7,064 nt of DNA from an uncultured Altererythrobacter sp. (GTDB lineage: Bacteria > Pseudomonadota > Alphaproteobacteria > Sphingomonadales > Sphingomonadaceae): positions 1 to 7,064 of the forward strand of contig CALFEA010000234.1 of the NCBI GenBank assembly GCA_937950385.1, given 5' to 3'. Positions 1 to 6,267 of the stretch are shown one piece after another. Under the pieces are notes generated by a model, which was not told the origin of the DNA, ran no database searches, and saw only the letters and a list, made by a program, of their open reading frames with translations. Each line of letters opens with the position of its first letter. The first letter of the stretch is position 1. Made by a program: the position numbers and the translations under genes.

Positions 1-368
1 CGTTGACGGTTGAATATTCGCGCACGCGCAAGCAATTTGGCGTGCCGATTGGTTCTTTCCAAGTTCTGCAGCACCGCATGGTCGATATGTACACCGAATA
101 TGAGCAATCATTGTCGATGACATATCTTGCCACGCTAAAACTGGATGCTGACGAAAAAGAGCGCCAGACAGCGGTTGCTGCTGCCAAGGTTCGTGTTGGA
201 CAGGCTGCGCATTTGATTGGTCAAGAAGCCATCCAAATTCACGGCGGTATGGGTATGACGGATGAGATGGCCATCGGGCATTATTTCAAACGCCTGACCA
301 TCTTTGATGCAGAGTTCGGCAATATTGACCACCACATGAAACGCCATGTGGAATTGGCGCGCAGATAG
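1..368 (+). CDS. Acyl-CoA dehydrogenase family protein, C-terminal part (5' end outside window)
   Basis: This is the C-terminal alpha-helical domain of a flavin-dependent acyl-CoA dehydrogenase, which introduces a double bond between C2 and C3 of an acyl-CoA in fatty-acid or dicarboxylate degradation in the cytoplasm. About 121 codons are visible, in frame from position 3, ending at a TAG at 366-368. The reading frame is open at the left edge, so the TTG at position 3 is an internal Leu codon and not a start. Family marks are SRTRKQFGVPIGSFQ near the beginning (the Arg/Gln-Phe-Gly stretch of the FAD-binding helical domain) and IHGGMGMTDE in the second half, followed by HYFKRLT. The ending, with FGNIDHH, resembles the small-subunit type of pimeloyl-CoA dehydrogenase (PimD-like) more than classic short- or medium-chain enzymes. 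A Glu in DAEFG aligns by eye with the usual catalytic base, but this is uncertain. Substrate cannot be told. It converges with the chemotaxis operon and has no visible link to it. Confidence 0.93.
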   Translation, partial: LTVEYSRTRKQFGVPIGSFQVLQHRMVDMYTEYEQSLSMTYLATLKLDADEKERQTAVAAAKVRVGQAAHLIGQEAIQIHGGMGMTDEMAIGHYFKRLTIFDAEFGNIDHHMKRHVELARR

Positions 369-383
369 CGCAAAAATGATTAG

Positions 384-695
384 CTAAGCGGCCTTGCCCG
401 GTTTGCTTCGGTCAATATTGGAATGATCGGTTTGCGTGTGATCAACTTGCGCGTGATCAATTTGGGCATGGGTCATGGCTAGCAACCGGCTGCGTAAATC
501 ATCGAGCCGGATATTATCGGCTGCACTAATCGGCGTATCAGCGGCGAGCACTTCGGATAGCTGGCGCAAGGTTTGCGCTAGCAGATCGATGCTTTGCAAT
601 TTTACCATGTGATTGGCGGTGATCTGCGGATCGCTGCAAAGGCTTGCGCCCAAATGCTCTGCGTCATCGGCAAGTTCGTCCAAAATAGACGCCAT
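384..695 (-). CDS. Small helical protein ending the che operon; DxxxQ motif, candidate CheT/CheZ-like CheY phosphatase
   Basis: I do not recognise this 103-residue protein as a named family. It looks alpha-helical and cytoplasmic, with likely helices at about residues 1-19, 25-51 and 58-76 and no signal peptide or membrane segment. The central helix reads KLQSIDLLAQTLRQL and carries Asp37-x-x-x-Gln41, the arrangement used by CheZ-type phosphatases (Asp143/Gln147 in enteric CheZ) and reported for Sinorhizobium CheT, which also lies at the end of a che operon. A role in dephosphorylating CheY is therefore a reasonable inference, but it rests on a short motif and position. Residues 76-95 are four copies of a pentapeptide H-[AST]-[QN]-[IVT]-D, followed by a basic RSKPGKAA tail. 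The ATG at 693-695 is the only Met start that keeps the first helix, but it has no good Shine-Dalgarno sequence, and the frame stays open upstream into cheW. The gene lies 34 bases after cheW on the same strand. Confidence 0.72.
   Translation of the reverse strand: MASILDELADDAEHLGASLCSDPQITANHMVKLQSIDLLAQTLRQLSEVLAADTPISAADNIRLDDLRSRLLAMTHAQIDHAQVDHTQTDHSNIDRSKPGKAA
411..470 (-). repeat. Four tandem 15-bp units encoding H-x-Q-x-D pentapeptides
   Basis: Four consecutive 15-base units (411-425, 426-440, 441-455, 456-470 on the plus strand) encode HAQID, HAQVD, HTQTD and HSNID in the last gene of the operon. The plus-strand units share an ATCAA-like start, a central TTG and mostly a GTG or ATG end. 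TGATCA occurs at two unit junctions (439-444 and 454-459). The exact period and in-frame length suggest expansion by slippage or unequal exchange. The His and Asp spacing could bind a metal ion, but nothing else supports this. Confidence 0.8.
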
Positions 696-703
696 TCCAT
701 TGC

Positions 704-737
704 AAAAACCGCGCGTTTTGGGGTATCCTTCACGCGG
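704..737 (-). terminator. Weak terminator-like hairpin at the end of cheW
   Basis: Read on the minus strand, CCGCG (plus 733-737) can pair with CGCGG (plus 709-713), directly followed by five T residues (plus 704-708). A competing pairing joins CGCGT (plus 732-736) and ACGCG (plus 712-716). The stem is only 5 base pairs with a loop of 15-19 bases, so it is weak. It overlaps the cheW stop codon and sits just before the last gene. If real, it would lower, not abolish, transcription into that gene. A chance match is quite possible. Confidence 0.25.
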
Positions 738-1170
738 CTAGGTCCAATTGGTCTCCAGCCATCAATTTGTCTGGATCAAGAACCATCACCATATTGTCAT
801 CAACCGTCGCCAGCCCTTCGATGAAGCTGGTAATTTCGTCCTGAGCTACGGCATCGGGATGCTGAAGAGCATCGCCATCAATCGAGACGATATCGTTGAC
901 ATCATGCACGATTAAACCACGCGATTGTCCGCCAAATTCAGTGACAATGATGGGATTGCGAGGGTTTGCCTCGGTTGCAGACCAGCCCAGGCGAATTGAT
1001 AAATCAATGACCGGCAAAACCGCACCGCGCAAATTTACGACGCCCGCGACATATTCGGGCACATGCGGCAGGCTGGTGACAGGCGTCCAAGCGCGGATTT
1101 CGCGGATGGTCATAATATCGAGGCCAAACAATTGGCCTGAAACACCAAAGGTAATTAGTTCGCGGCGCAT
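730..1170 (-). CDS. cheW: CheW chemotaxis coupling protein
   Basis: CheW is the cytoplasmic adaptor that joins the CheA P5 domain to receptor tips and lets receptors control kinase activity. The 146-residue protein is a single CheW-like SH3-type double beta barrel of normal length. It shows ITFGVSGQLFGLDIMTIREI at residues 6-25, then the signature NLRGAVLPVIDL at 46-57, in which Arg48 corresponds to the conserved Arg of the NLRG motif, then GLIVHDVNDIV at 85-95 and the final strand MVMVLDPDKLM. The ATG at 1168-1170 is preceded by AAGGGA with about six bases of spacing, so the start is well supported. It follows cheY after a 36-base gap and precedes the small DxxxQ protein. Placing cheW near the end of the operon differs from Caulobacter and Sinorhizobium, where cheW follows cheA. 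No odd residues are seen. Confidence 0.96.
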   Translation of the reverse strand: MRRELITFGVSGQLFGLDIMTIREIRAWTPVTSLPHVPEYVAGVVNLRGAVLPVIDLSIRLGWSATEANPRNPIIVTEFGGQSRGLIVHDVNDIVSIDGDALQHPDAVAQDEITSFIEGLATVDDNMVMVLDPDKLMAGDQLDLAA

Positions 1171-1206
1171 CGTCTTTCCCTTAATTTATCGGACTATACT
1201 GGCGGA

Positions 1207-1578
1207 TCAGTGAGCAATACGGCGTACAGCCGCTGCAAGTTTGTCGGCGTTGAAGGGCTTAACAATCCACCCTGTTGCGCCAGCATCGCGGGCACGGCGC
1301 TTTTTCTCATCAGAGCTTTCCGTGCTCAGCACGAGGATCGGCCGATCTGCATGGCGGGCGCTTTCACGCAGGCGCTCAATCAAACCAAACCCGTCGAGCC
1401 GGGGCATATTAATGTCGGTGATGATGACATCGACTTCATTGCTGGCGAGCCAATCGAGGGCGTCTTGCCCATCAACGGCCTGCTCCACATCAAAACCCTC
1501 TTGTTGCAAGGCATTGAGCAGCAGGGCGCGCATACTAGCGCTATCATCAACGGTCAGGATGCGGGTGCTTTGTGTCAT
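1207..1578 (-). CDS. cheY: CheY-type single-domain response regulator
   Basis: This is a stand-alone receiver domain of 123 residues, the diffusible output of CheA, expected to act on the flagellar switch protein FliM or to serve as a phosphate sink. The acidic pocket is Asp11/Asp12 in LTVDDSASMR, the phosphoacceptor is Asp55 in VIITDINMPRLDGFG, the switch Ser is Ser85 in VLSTE, and the conserved Lys is Lys107 in WIVKPF. Trp104 takes the place of the switch Tyr106 of enteric CheY. I chose the ATG at 1576-1578 because AAGGGA lies six bases upstream and the protein then starts five residues before the first beta strand. An in-frame ATG at 1594-1596, six codons earlier, overlaps the cheD stop by one base (TGATG) and could give a slightly longer form. 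It is the only separate cheY in view. Whether it drives the motor or acts as a sink cannot be told from sequence alone. Confidence 0.95.
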   Translation of the reverse strand: MTQSTRILTVDDSASMRALLLNALQQEGFDVEQAVDGQDALDWLASNEVDVIITDINMPRLDGFGLIERLRESARHADRPILVLSTESSDEKKRRARDAGATGWIVKPFNADKLAAAVRRIAH

Positions 1579-1584
1579 TTCATG

Positions 1585-1590
1585 TCCCTT
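1585..1590 (-). promoter_or_regulatory. Ribosome binding site that decides the cheY start
   Basis: The minus strand reads AAGGGA here, six bases before the ATG at 1576-1578. The alternative ATG at 1594-1596 has no comparable site. The Shine-Dalgarno lies inside the extra six codons of the longer form, which favours the shorter protein. Confidence 0.7.
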
Positions 1591-1595
1591 TGTCA

Positions 1596-2156
1596 TCAGA
1601 ATAGCTCGACTTGCCCAACGTCTGATTGCGGCGGTGCCACTGGTTTTTGCTTAGGTATTGCTGCTTGGGCTGTTGTGCTGCAGCGCACGCGGCCCGTTGC
1701 CGGTTGAAAATGCACGCGCCGAGCGCTTTGCCCCTCGAGGTCTTCAAAGGCTTGCACAATGCCCTCTTGCTGCAAGAAACGCCGCGCAAAGGCTGCATTG
1801 GCGGAACCAATTTGCGCAAGCCCAGAGTTCATATTCGCGCCGCCATAAAGCCGCGCTTTGAGGCGTGATTTAGCCGCTCCTAATTTGAGCATTTCATTGA
1901 TTAAAAGCTCCATTAGGAACAGGCCATAATGTTCATCAAACTCTAGATGGCTAAGATGCGCAGGCGGCTCTGCGAGCAGAAAATGATTCATCCCGCCAAC
2001 CTTGGCAATCGGATCGAAAAGGCATGTCGCAACGCAGCTGCCTAATACGGTCGAAAGCTCCACCTGCGGATCTTTGCTGGCAAGCGCTTCGCCCTGCATT
2101 ACGGTAATGCGCTTGATTGCAGACCTGCCCGGGGGACTTGTATCCAGCGCGCTCAT
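1596..2156 (-). CDS. cheD: CheD chemoreceptor glutamine deamidase
   Basis: CheD hydrolyses selected glutamine side chains of methyl-accepting receptors to methylatable glutamate and helps adaptation. The 186-residue protein has the papain-like CheD signature: STVLGSCVATCLFDP at residues 35-49 with catalytic Cys41, and GGMNHFLL at 54-61 with catalytic His58. The third polar residue should be Ser35 or Thr36. The motif YGGANM lies at about residues 104-109, and the remaining core runs to about residue 155 with GRVR at the end. After that comes a Pro/Gln-rich tail of roughly 30 residues ending in VELF, longer than a minimal CheD. The ATG (2154-2156) overlaps the cheB stop as ATGA, has no clear Shine-Dalgarno, and follows a hairpin, so translation probably depends on ribosomes finishing cheB. 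No cheC is present in the window, so the CheC-CheD regulation known from Bacillus is not supported here. Confidence 0.95.
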   Translation of the reverse strand: MSALDTSPPGRSAIKRITVMQGEALASKDPQVELSTVLGSCVATCLFDPIAKVGGMNHFLLAEPPAHLSHLEFDEHYGLFLMELLINEMLKLGAAKSRLKARLYGGANMNSGLAQIGSANAAFARRFLQQEGIVQAFEDLEGQSARRVHFQPATGRVRCSTTAQAAIPKQKPVAPPQSDVGQVELF

Positions 2157-3181
2157 GAAGCGACCAACTGGTCGCCAAACAGCTGGGCTGCGATATTGTT
2201 AAGTGCGCACACCTCTCCGGCAGCGCCCAATTCGATTGCAGCGCGCGGCATGCCAAACACGACGCAGCTTGCCTCGTCTTGGGCGATGGTGCGCGCACCG
2301 GCTTTGCGCATTTTGTGAAGACCCGCTGCGCCGTCTTGGCCCATGCCTGTTAGCAAAATGCCAGTGGCGCGGTTGCCGTAAGTTGCGCTGACAGATTCGA
2401 ACAGCATATCGACGCTTGGTTGATGGCCGGATACCGGCTTTCCTGCGCGCAAAACGCTGCGAAATCTGGTCGGTCCAGATGGGGCTGCAAGCAAATGGCG
2501 ATCACCGCCGGGGGCGAGATACACATGGCCGGGCTCCAGCACGATATCGCTTTGAGCAAGCGCAACTTTGGCGGGGCATGCACTGTCGAGCGACTGGGCA
2601 ATGGCGCCGGCAAAGGTCGCATTGACATGCTGCACAATCAGGGTTGGCGGGCAATCACGTGGAAAGCTGGAGAGCAAAGTGTGCAGCGCTTCTACACCGC
2701 CAGTGGATGAGCCAATCGCAATAAGGTTGGTCTTTCCCCCCTTGGGAATTGTAACCGGCGGCCTTACCGTTCTGACTGGTTTCATCTTAATGCTTGCAGC
2801 TTCGCGAACCAAAGATGCCAATTTGCCATTATCATCATCTGGCATCTCGCCATAACGATTGCCTTTGGCATAGCAGCTGACCGCGCCCAATTGTAGCGCG
2901 CGGGCAGTGGCAACCGCGCCTTCTTGGGTAGAGCCTGAAACAATGATGACCGGCATGGGCCGCAATTCCATAATCTTTTGCAAGAACGTCAGTCCATCCA
3001 TCCCGGGCATTTCAATGTCCAAGGTGACAACATCAGGATCAAGCGTCTTGATTAGCTGGCGTGCCTCATTGGCATCAGATGCGGCCGCAACCACTTCAAT
3101 GTCTTTTTCGCGCGCCAAGCGGGCTTGCAGTAACCGCCGCATGAGGGCTGAATCATCGACGACCAAAACACGAATACTCAT
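2153..3181 (-). CDS. cheB: CheB receptor methylesterase/glutamine deamidase
   Basis: CheB removes methyl groups from receptor glutamates and deamidates glutamines when phosphorylated by CheA, giving feedback in adaptation. The 342-residue protein has the usual two domains. The receiver (about 1-125) has Asp9/Asp10 in VLVVDDSALMRR, phosphoacceptor Asp55 in VVTLDIEMPGMDG, and Ser82 in the switch position. The conserved Lys106 is present, but the following residue is Gly (YAKGNRYG) where Pro is usual. A linker at about 125-150 leads to the esterase, whose Ser/His/Asp triad appears as Ser159 in IGSSTGG, His185 in IVQHV, and Asp283 in GMGQDGA. YLAPGG and CVVFGMPRAA are further family marks. The start ATG (3179-3181) overlaps the cheR stop as ATGA and has a strong AAAGGAG six bases upstream. 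The protein has normal length and is expected to be functional. Confidence 0.97.
   Translation of the reverse strand: MSIRVLVVDDSALMRRLLQARLAREKDIEVVAAASDANEARQLIKTLDPDVVTLDIEMPGMDGLTFLQKIMELRPMPVIIVSGSTQEGAVATARALQLGAVSCYAKGNRYGEMPDDDNGKLASLVREAASIKMKPVRTVRPPVTIPKGGKTNLIAIGSSTGGVEALHTLLSSFPRDCPPTLIVQHVNATFAGAIAQSLDSACPAKVALAQSDIVLEPGHVYLAPGGDRHLLAAPSGPTRFRSVLRAGKPVSGHQPSVDMLFESVSATYGNRATGILLTGMGQDGAAGLHKMRKAGARTIAQDEASCVVFGMPRAAIELGAAGEVCALNNIAAQLFGDQLVAS
2160..2175 (-). promoter_or_regulatory. Perfect inverted repeat at the end of cheB, just before the cheD start
   Basis: The plus strand reads GCGACCAACTGGTCGC, two 7-base arms that are exact reverse complements around a 2-base centre. In mRNA this would form a 6-bp stem with a 4-base loop. 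It occupies the last cheB codons and ends four bases before the cheD ATG, where the ribosome binding site should be, and no Shine-Dalgarno is apparent there. I infer that it could block independent initiation at cheD and enforce coupling to cheB. The repeat is seen directly, but the role is a guess. Confidence 0.45.
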
Positions 3182-4056
3182 ACCATGCTCCTTTGGTAAA
3201 CAGTGGGTCCGACAGGTTTTAGAAGTTCAGCGCCTTCGCCAGATACGCGCTCGGAATGGCCGATATAAAGATAACCACCGGGGCGCAGTTGGCGTGCGAG
3301 CCGGGCCACCAATTGCTCTTTGCTGGGCTGATCGAAATAGATCATGACATTGCGGCAAAAGATCACGTCAAATTCTGCTTTGAAGGGCCATTGCCGCAGC
3401 AGGTTAAGCTGACGGAACCGCAGCATTTTACGCATTTCCGGGCCAACTTCGATTGTATCGCCATTGTGCTTGCACCAATTGTCACGCAGTTTCTGCGGGA
3501 TTTCTTTCATGGCTTCAGCAGGGTAGCTGCCCTTTTGCGCCGCTGTTACGGCATGCTCTGCCAAATCGCTGGCGAGCGCGACGATTTTGCTGTGGCTGAT
3601 GGCTTTTCCAGCGGAACGCTCAGCGCCCAATAAGAACATCATCAAGGTCCAAACCTCTTCGCCGCTGGAACATCCCGCTGACCAAATGCGCACCGTCTCG
3701 CCTGCTGCTGCGCGGGCAATAAGATCGGGGCGAACGGTCTCATTAAAGTGATCGTAGTGGTGGGATTCGCGGTTGAAATAGGTGTGATTGGTCGTCAGCG
3801 AGGCAATAGTCTTCACCCGCATTTCTGCGTCATTGCCGATCATATCGAGATATTCGCTAAAGGCTGTGCAGCCCGCTTTGCGCAATAATGGAGCGAGGCG
3901 CGAATAGGCCAACATGCGTTTGCCATCGGACAATACAATACCTGCTTCTTGGCGAACAAGATCCGCGATCCTGTCGAAATCGGCCTGCGCATAAACTTGC
4001 GGACTGACGCCGGGCACGATGCCTTCTTTGGCCGGTAGGGATAAGTTGAGTGCCAT
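3178..4056 (-). CDS. cheR: CheR chemoreceptor methyltransferase
   Basis: CheR transfers methyl groups from S-adenosylmethionine to receptor glutamates, raising kinase activity during adaptation. The 292-residue protein has the N-terminal helical CheR domain (about 24-85), with TTNHTYFNRESHHY at 88-101 (the family usually has an FFRE-like stretch), and then the methyltransferase fold. The SAM-binding loop is WSAGCSSGEEVWTL at 125-138, where GCSTGEEPYS is usual, so Val and Trp replace Pro and Tyr. Asp164 in ALASDLAEHAV is the second SAM contact, and FCRNVMIYFD at 233-242 is the strongly conserved late motif. The receptor-binding beta subdomain (about 186-214) seems about three residues shorter than in enteric CheR, as in CheRs that do not bind receptor pentapeptides. 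The ATG at 4054-4056 has AGGTGG eight bases upstream and starts 3 bases after the cheA stop. An extended N-terminal leader of about 20 residues is present. Confidence 0.96.
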   Translation of the reverse strand: MALNLSLPAKEGIVPGVSPQVYAQADFDRIADLVRQEAGIVLSDGKRMLAYSRLAPLLRKAGCTAFSEYLDMIGNDAEMRVKTIASLTTNHTYFNRESHHYDHFNETVRPDLIARAAAGETVRIWSAGCSSGEEVWTLMMFLLGAERSAGKAISHSKIVALASDLAEHAVTAAQKGSYPAEAMKEIPQKLRDNWCKHNGDTIEVGPEMRKMLRFRQLNLLRQWPFKAEFDVIFCRNVMIYFDQPSKEQLVARLARQLRPGGYLYIGHSERVSGEGAELLKPVGPTVYQRSMV

Positions 4057-4059
4057 CGC

Positions 4060-6267
4060 CTATGCCACCTTTGCCAGCTCGGCTTCATCGGCCGATTGTG
4101 AAGGGATTGCCGGATGAAGGGCAGGCACGGCAGAGGTCGCCTCGCTTTGGACAAGGTGATCAACATCAACGATCAAGGCGACGCGGCCATTGCCTAAAAT
4201 TGTCGCACCAGCAACACTGTCGACAGTGCGGTAATGGGTGTCGAGGCTCTTGATAACAAACTGGCGCTGATCGGTGATGGCATCCACCAATAGGGCCGCG
4301 CAGCCATGACTTTCGGTCTCAACAACGACCAATACGCCGGCGGATGGATTGTTTGCTTTGCTGGATGATCCGGCGATTTTTCTAAGCGGGACGATTGGCA
4401 CAAATTGGCCGCGCACATTGAGCAAATGCCGCCCTGATCCCATGCCTTTCAAATCTGCTTCACCGGGACTCAGGCTTTCGACCACATGGGCAAGCGGGAT
4501 GACCAAAGACTCCTCGCCAACCTGCACGATCATCCCATCGGAAATCGCCAATGTGAGGGGCAGCGCGAGCGTAAATGTTGTGCCAGTGCCCGGGCATGAT
4601 TCAATCGTGATCCGGCCGCCCAATTCTTTTACATTTTGGCGCACAACATCCATGCCAACGCCGCGGCCTGATATGTTCGAAACCGATTGCGCAGTGGACA
4701 GGCCCGGCGCAAAAACGAGATTGTAGACATCCTCATCTGACATTTGTGTGTCAGGATCGACGACGCCATTTGCAATGGCTTTATTGCGCAATTTTTCGCG
4801 GTCGATCCCTCGGCCATCATCGCCAATACGGATGAGAATACGTCCAGCCTTTTGCTCAGCCGATAGCGACAATGTGCCCTCTGGATCTTTGCCAGCTTCC
4901 TTGCGTTCGTCTGCGCCTTCAACCCCGTGGTCGATTGCATTTCGAATGAGGTGCGTGAGCGGTTCGCTCAGCCGTTCGATCACAGTTTTATCGAGCTCTG
5001 TCGATTCGCCTGAAACCTCCAGTTTTACATGTTTGCCGGTTGTTCCGGCCAGCTCGCGGAGCAGACGCGGTACGCGGCTAAAGACAGAGCTGATCGGCTG
5101 GGCCCGGAAGGCCATTGCGTGTTCTTGAATATCGCGCACAAGAGTGTCGAGCATGCTCAATTCTTCGATGTGAGCAAGGCTTTCATTGGCGAGCCTTTGA
5201 GTGAGCATTGCCTGGGCAATTACCAATTCGCCCACACCATCAATCAGCTTGTCGAGCTTGGTCAAATCCACGCGAACCGATTGATTTGCGGGCGATTGGG
5301 TTTGCTTGCGCACAGGTGCTTCTGCCGCTTGCTGTTTCGGCGGGGATACCTCTGCCTTAGCGGGTACTTCCGCCGTTTTGGCTTCAGGGACGGGAGTTGC
5401 GCTGGCCTCTGCAGGTTCTGCGGTTTCTTCGGGTTTTGGAGCTGGGGCGACCGCGTCATTTGCTGGAGCGTTAGCAGCGCCGACTTCGCCATAGGTGACG
5501 GTACAATTGTCTCCAGCAAAGTCGAAGATATCGGCCACTGCGTCGCGCTGAGCATCCGCCGGCATAAGGAACGTCCAGCTAAGATAGCCTTCCTCAACAT
5601 CCATGTCATCGAGTGCAGGAAGATCGGTCAAATGGCATTCTTGGCATTCACCGCCAAGTTCGGTCAGCTCTCGCAGCCATAAAAGCGGTTCATTGCCATT
5701 GATCATTGCGCCAGCATGAGGCCGGATGTGTACCGTCCAACCAGCGGGATCCTTGCCATCCTTATCGGTGGCTTGAGCAGCGCCGGGCGCATCGCCGCCT
5801 GCCATCAATTCATCAAGCAGCGCGTCTAAATCTTGATCTGCTGCGTTTGTCTCTTCTGCCTCAGCGGCATCGCTTGCAGCGGGCTCAGCATTGACCGCTT
5901 GGGCCTGCGTCAATTGTTCGATCAGCGCAGCATCTTCCGGCGCATCACCGCCAGATTGGGCCGCATCGACATGATCGCGCAGGCAATCGAGTGCGAGCAA
6001 GAACAGGTCAACAAGGTCTGACCCTGCCGCCACTGTTCCCTCGCGCACATCGGCCAATAGGGTTTCGAAAGTATGGGTGAAACCCTGCATGGCAACATAA
6101 CCAAATGCACCAGCGCCGCCCTTGATCGAATGGACTGCGCGAAAAATCGCATTGATGGTTTCATCGTCGTGGGTTCCGGCCTTCAGCTCATCAAGACCTG
6201 CCTCTGCCGCCTCCAGCGATTCCTCGCATTCAACGAAAAAGATTTGTTGGATATCTTCAGCGTTCAT
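4060..6267 (-). CDS. cheA: CheA chemotaxis histidine kinase
   Basis: CheA is the receptor-controlled histidine kinase that phosphorylates CheY and CheB. The 735-residue protein has all five domains. P1/Hpt (about 1-105) carries the phosphorylated His46 in FRAVHSIKGGAGAFG. A P2-like domain (about 176-262) reads GWTVHIRPHAG to GDNCTV, and acidic and Ala/Pro-rich linkers flank it. P3 dimerisation starts at VRVDLTKLDKLIDGVGELV (331-349). P4 ATPase has the N box HLIRNAIDHGVE (439-450), G1 DDGRGID (483-489), the F box FAPGLST (519-525) and G2 GRGVGMDVV (534-542). P5, the CheW-like regulatory domain, is about 575-708, followed by a 27-residue tail. A CxxCH sequence (Cys208, Cys211, His212) in P2 is unusual. 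The ATG overlaps the stop of the STAS gene as ATGA, and GAGG lies seven bases upstream. The kinase looks intact and the cluster is probably functional. Confidence 0.98.
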   Translation of the reverse strand: MNAEDIQQIFFVECEESLEAAEAGLDELKAGTHDDETINAIFRAVHSIKGGAGAFGYVAMQGFTHTFETLLADVREGTVAAGSDLVDLFLLALDCLRDHVDAAQSGGDAPEDAALIEQLTQAQAVNAEPAASDAAEAEETNAADQDLDALLDELMAGGDAPGAAQATDKDGKDPAGWTVHIRPHAGAMINGNEPLLWLRELTELGGECQECHLTDLPALDDMDVEEGYLSWTFLMPADAQRDAVADIFDFAGDNCTVTYGEVGAANAPANDAVAPAPKPEETAEPAEASATPVPEAKTAEVPAKAEVSPPKQQAAEAPVRKQTQSPANQSVRVDLTKLDKLIDGVGELVIAQAMLTQRLANESLAHIEELSMLDTLVRDIQEHAMAFRAQPISSVFSRVPRLLRELAGTTGKHVKLEVSGESTELDKTVIERLSEPLTHLIRNAIDHGVEGADERKEAGKDPEGTLSLSAEQKAGRILIRIGDDGRGIDREKLRNKAIANGVVDPDTQMSDEDVYNLVFAPGLSTAQSVSNISGRGVGMDVVRQNVKELGGRITIESCPGTGTTFTLALPLTLAISDGMIVQVGEESLVIPLAHVVESLSPGEADLKGMGSGRHLLNVRGQFVPIVPLRKIAGSSSKANNPSAGVLVVVETESHGCAALLVDAITDQRQFVIKSLDTHYRTVDSVAGATILGNGRVALIVDVDHLVQSEATSAVPALHPAIPSQSADEAELAKVA

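Noticed and set aside
369..400. Bidirectional terminator between the convergent acyl-CoA dehydrogenase gene and the che operon
   Set aside because: The gap is only 15 bases. There is an 8-base palindrome (TTAGCTAA at 380-387), but no GC-rich stem followed by a T-run in either direction.
1579..1596. Longer cheY form starting at the ATG of 1594-1596
   Set aside because: It overlaps the cheD stop, which is attractive for coupling, but it lacks a Shine-Dalgarno and its extra codons contain the AAGGGA site of the second ATG. I treat the shorter form as the main product.
1210..1707. Plus-strand open frames of 165 and 137 codons
   Set aside because: Both are antisense to cheY and the end of cheD, whose catalytic motifs are clear. 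They show no independent motifs.
5632..5646. CxxCH as a c-type haem binding site
   Set aside because: CheA is cytoplasmic, with no signal peptide, and c-type haem attachment takes place outside the cytoplasm. Only the Cys pair itself is kept as an observation.
5029..5682. Plus-strand open frame of 217 codons
   Set aside because: It lies entirely opposite cheA, has no recognisable domain, is Cys/Arg-rich in the way antisense frames are, and cheA is certain on the other strand.
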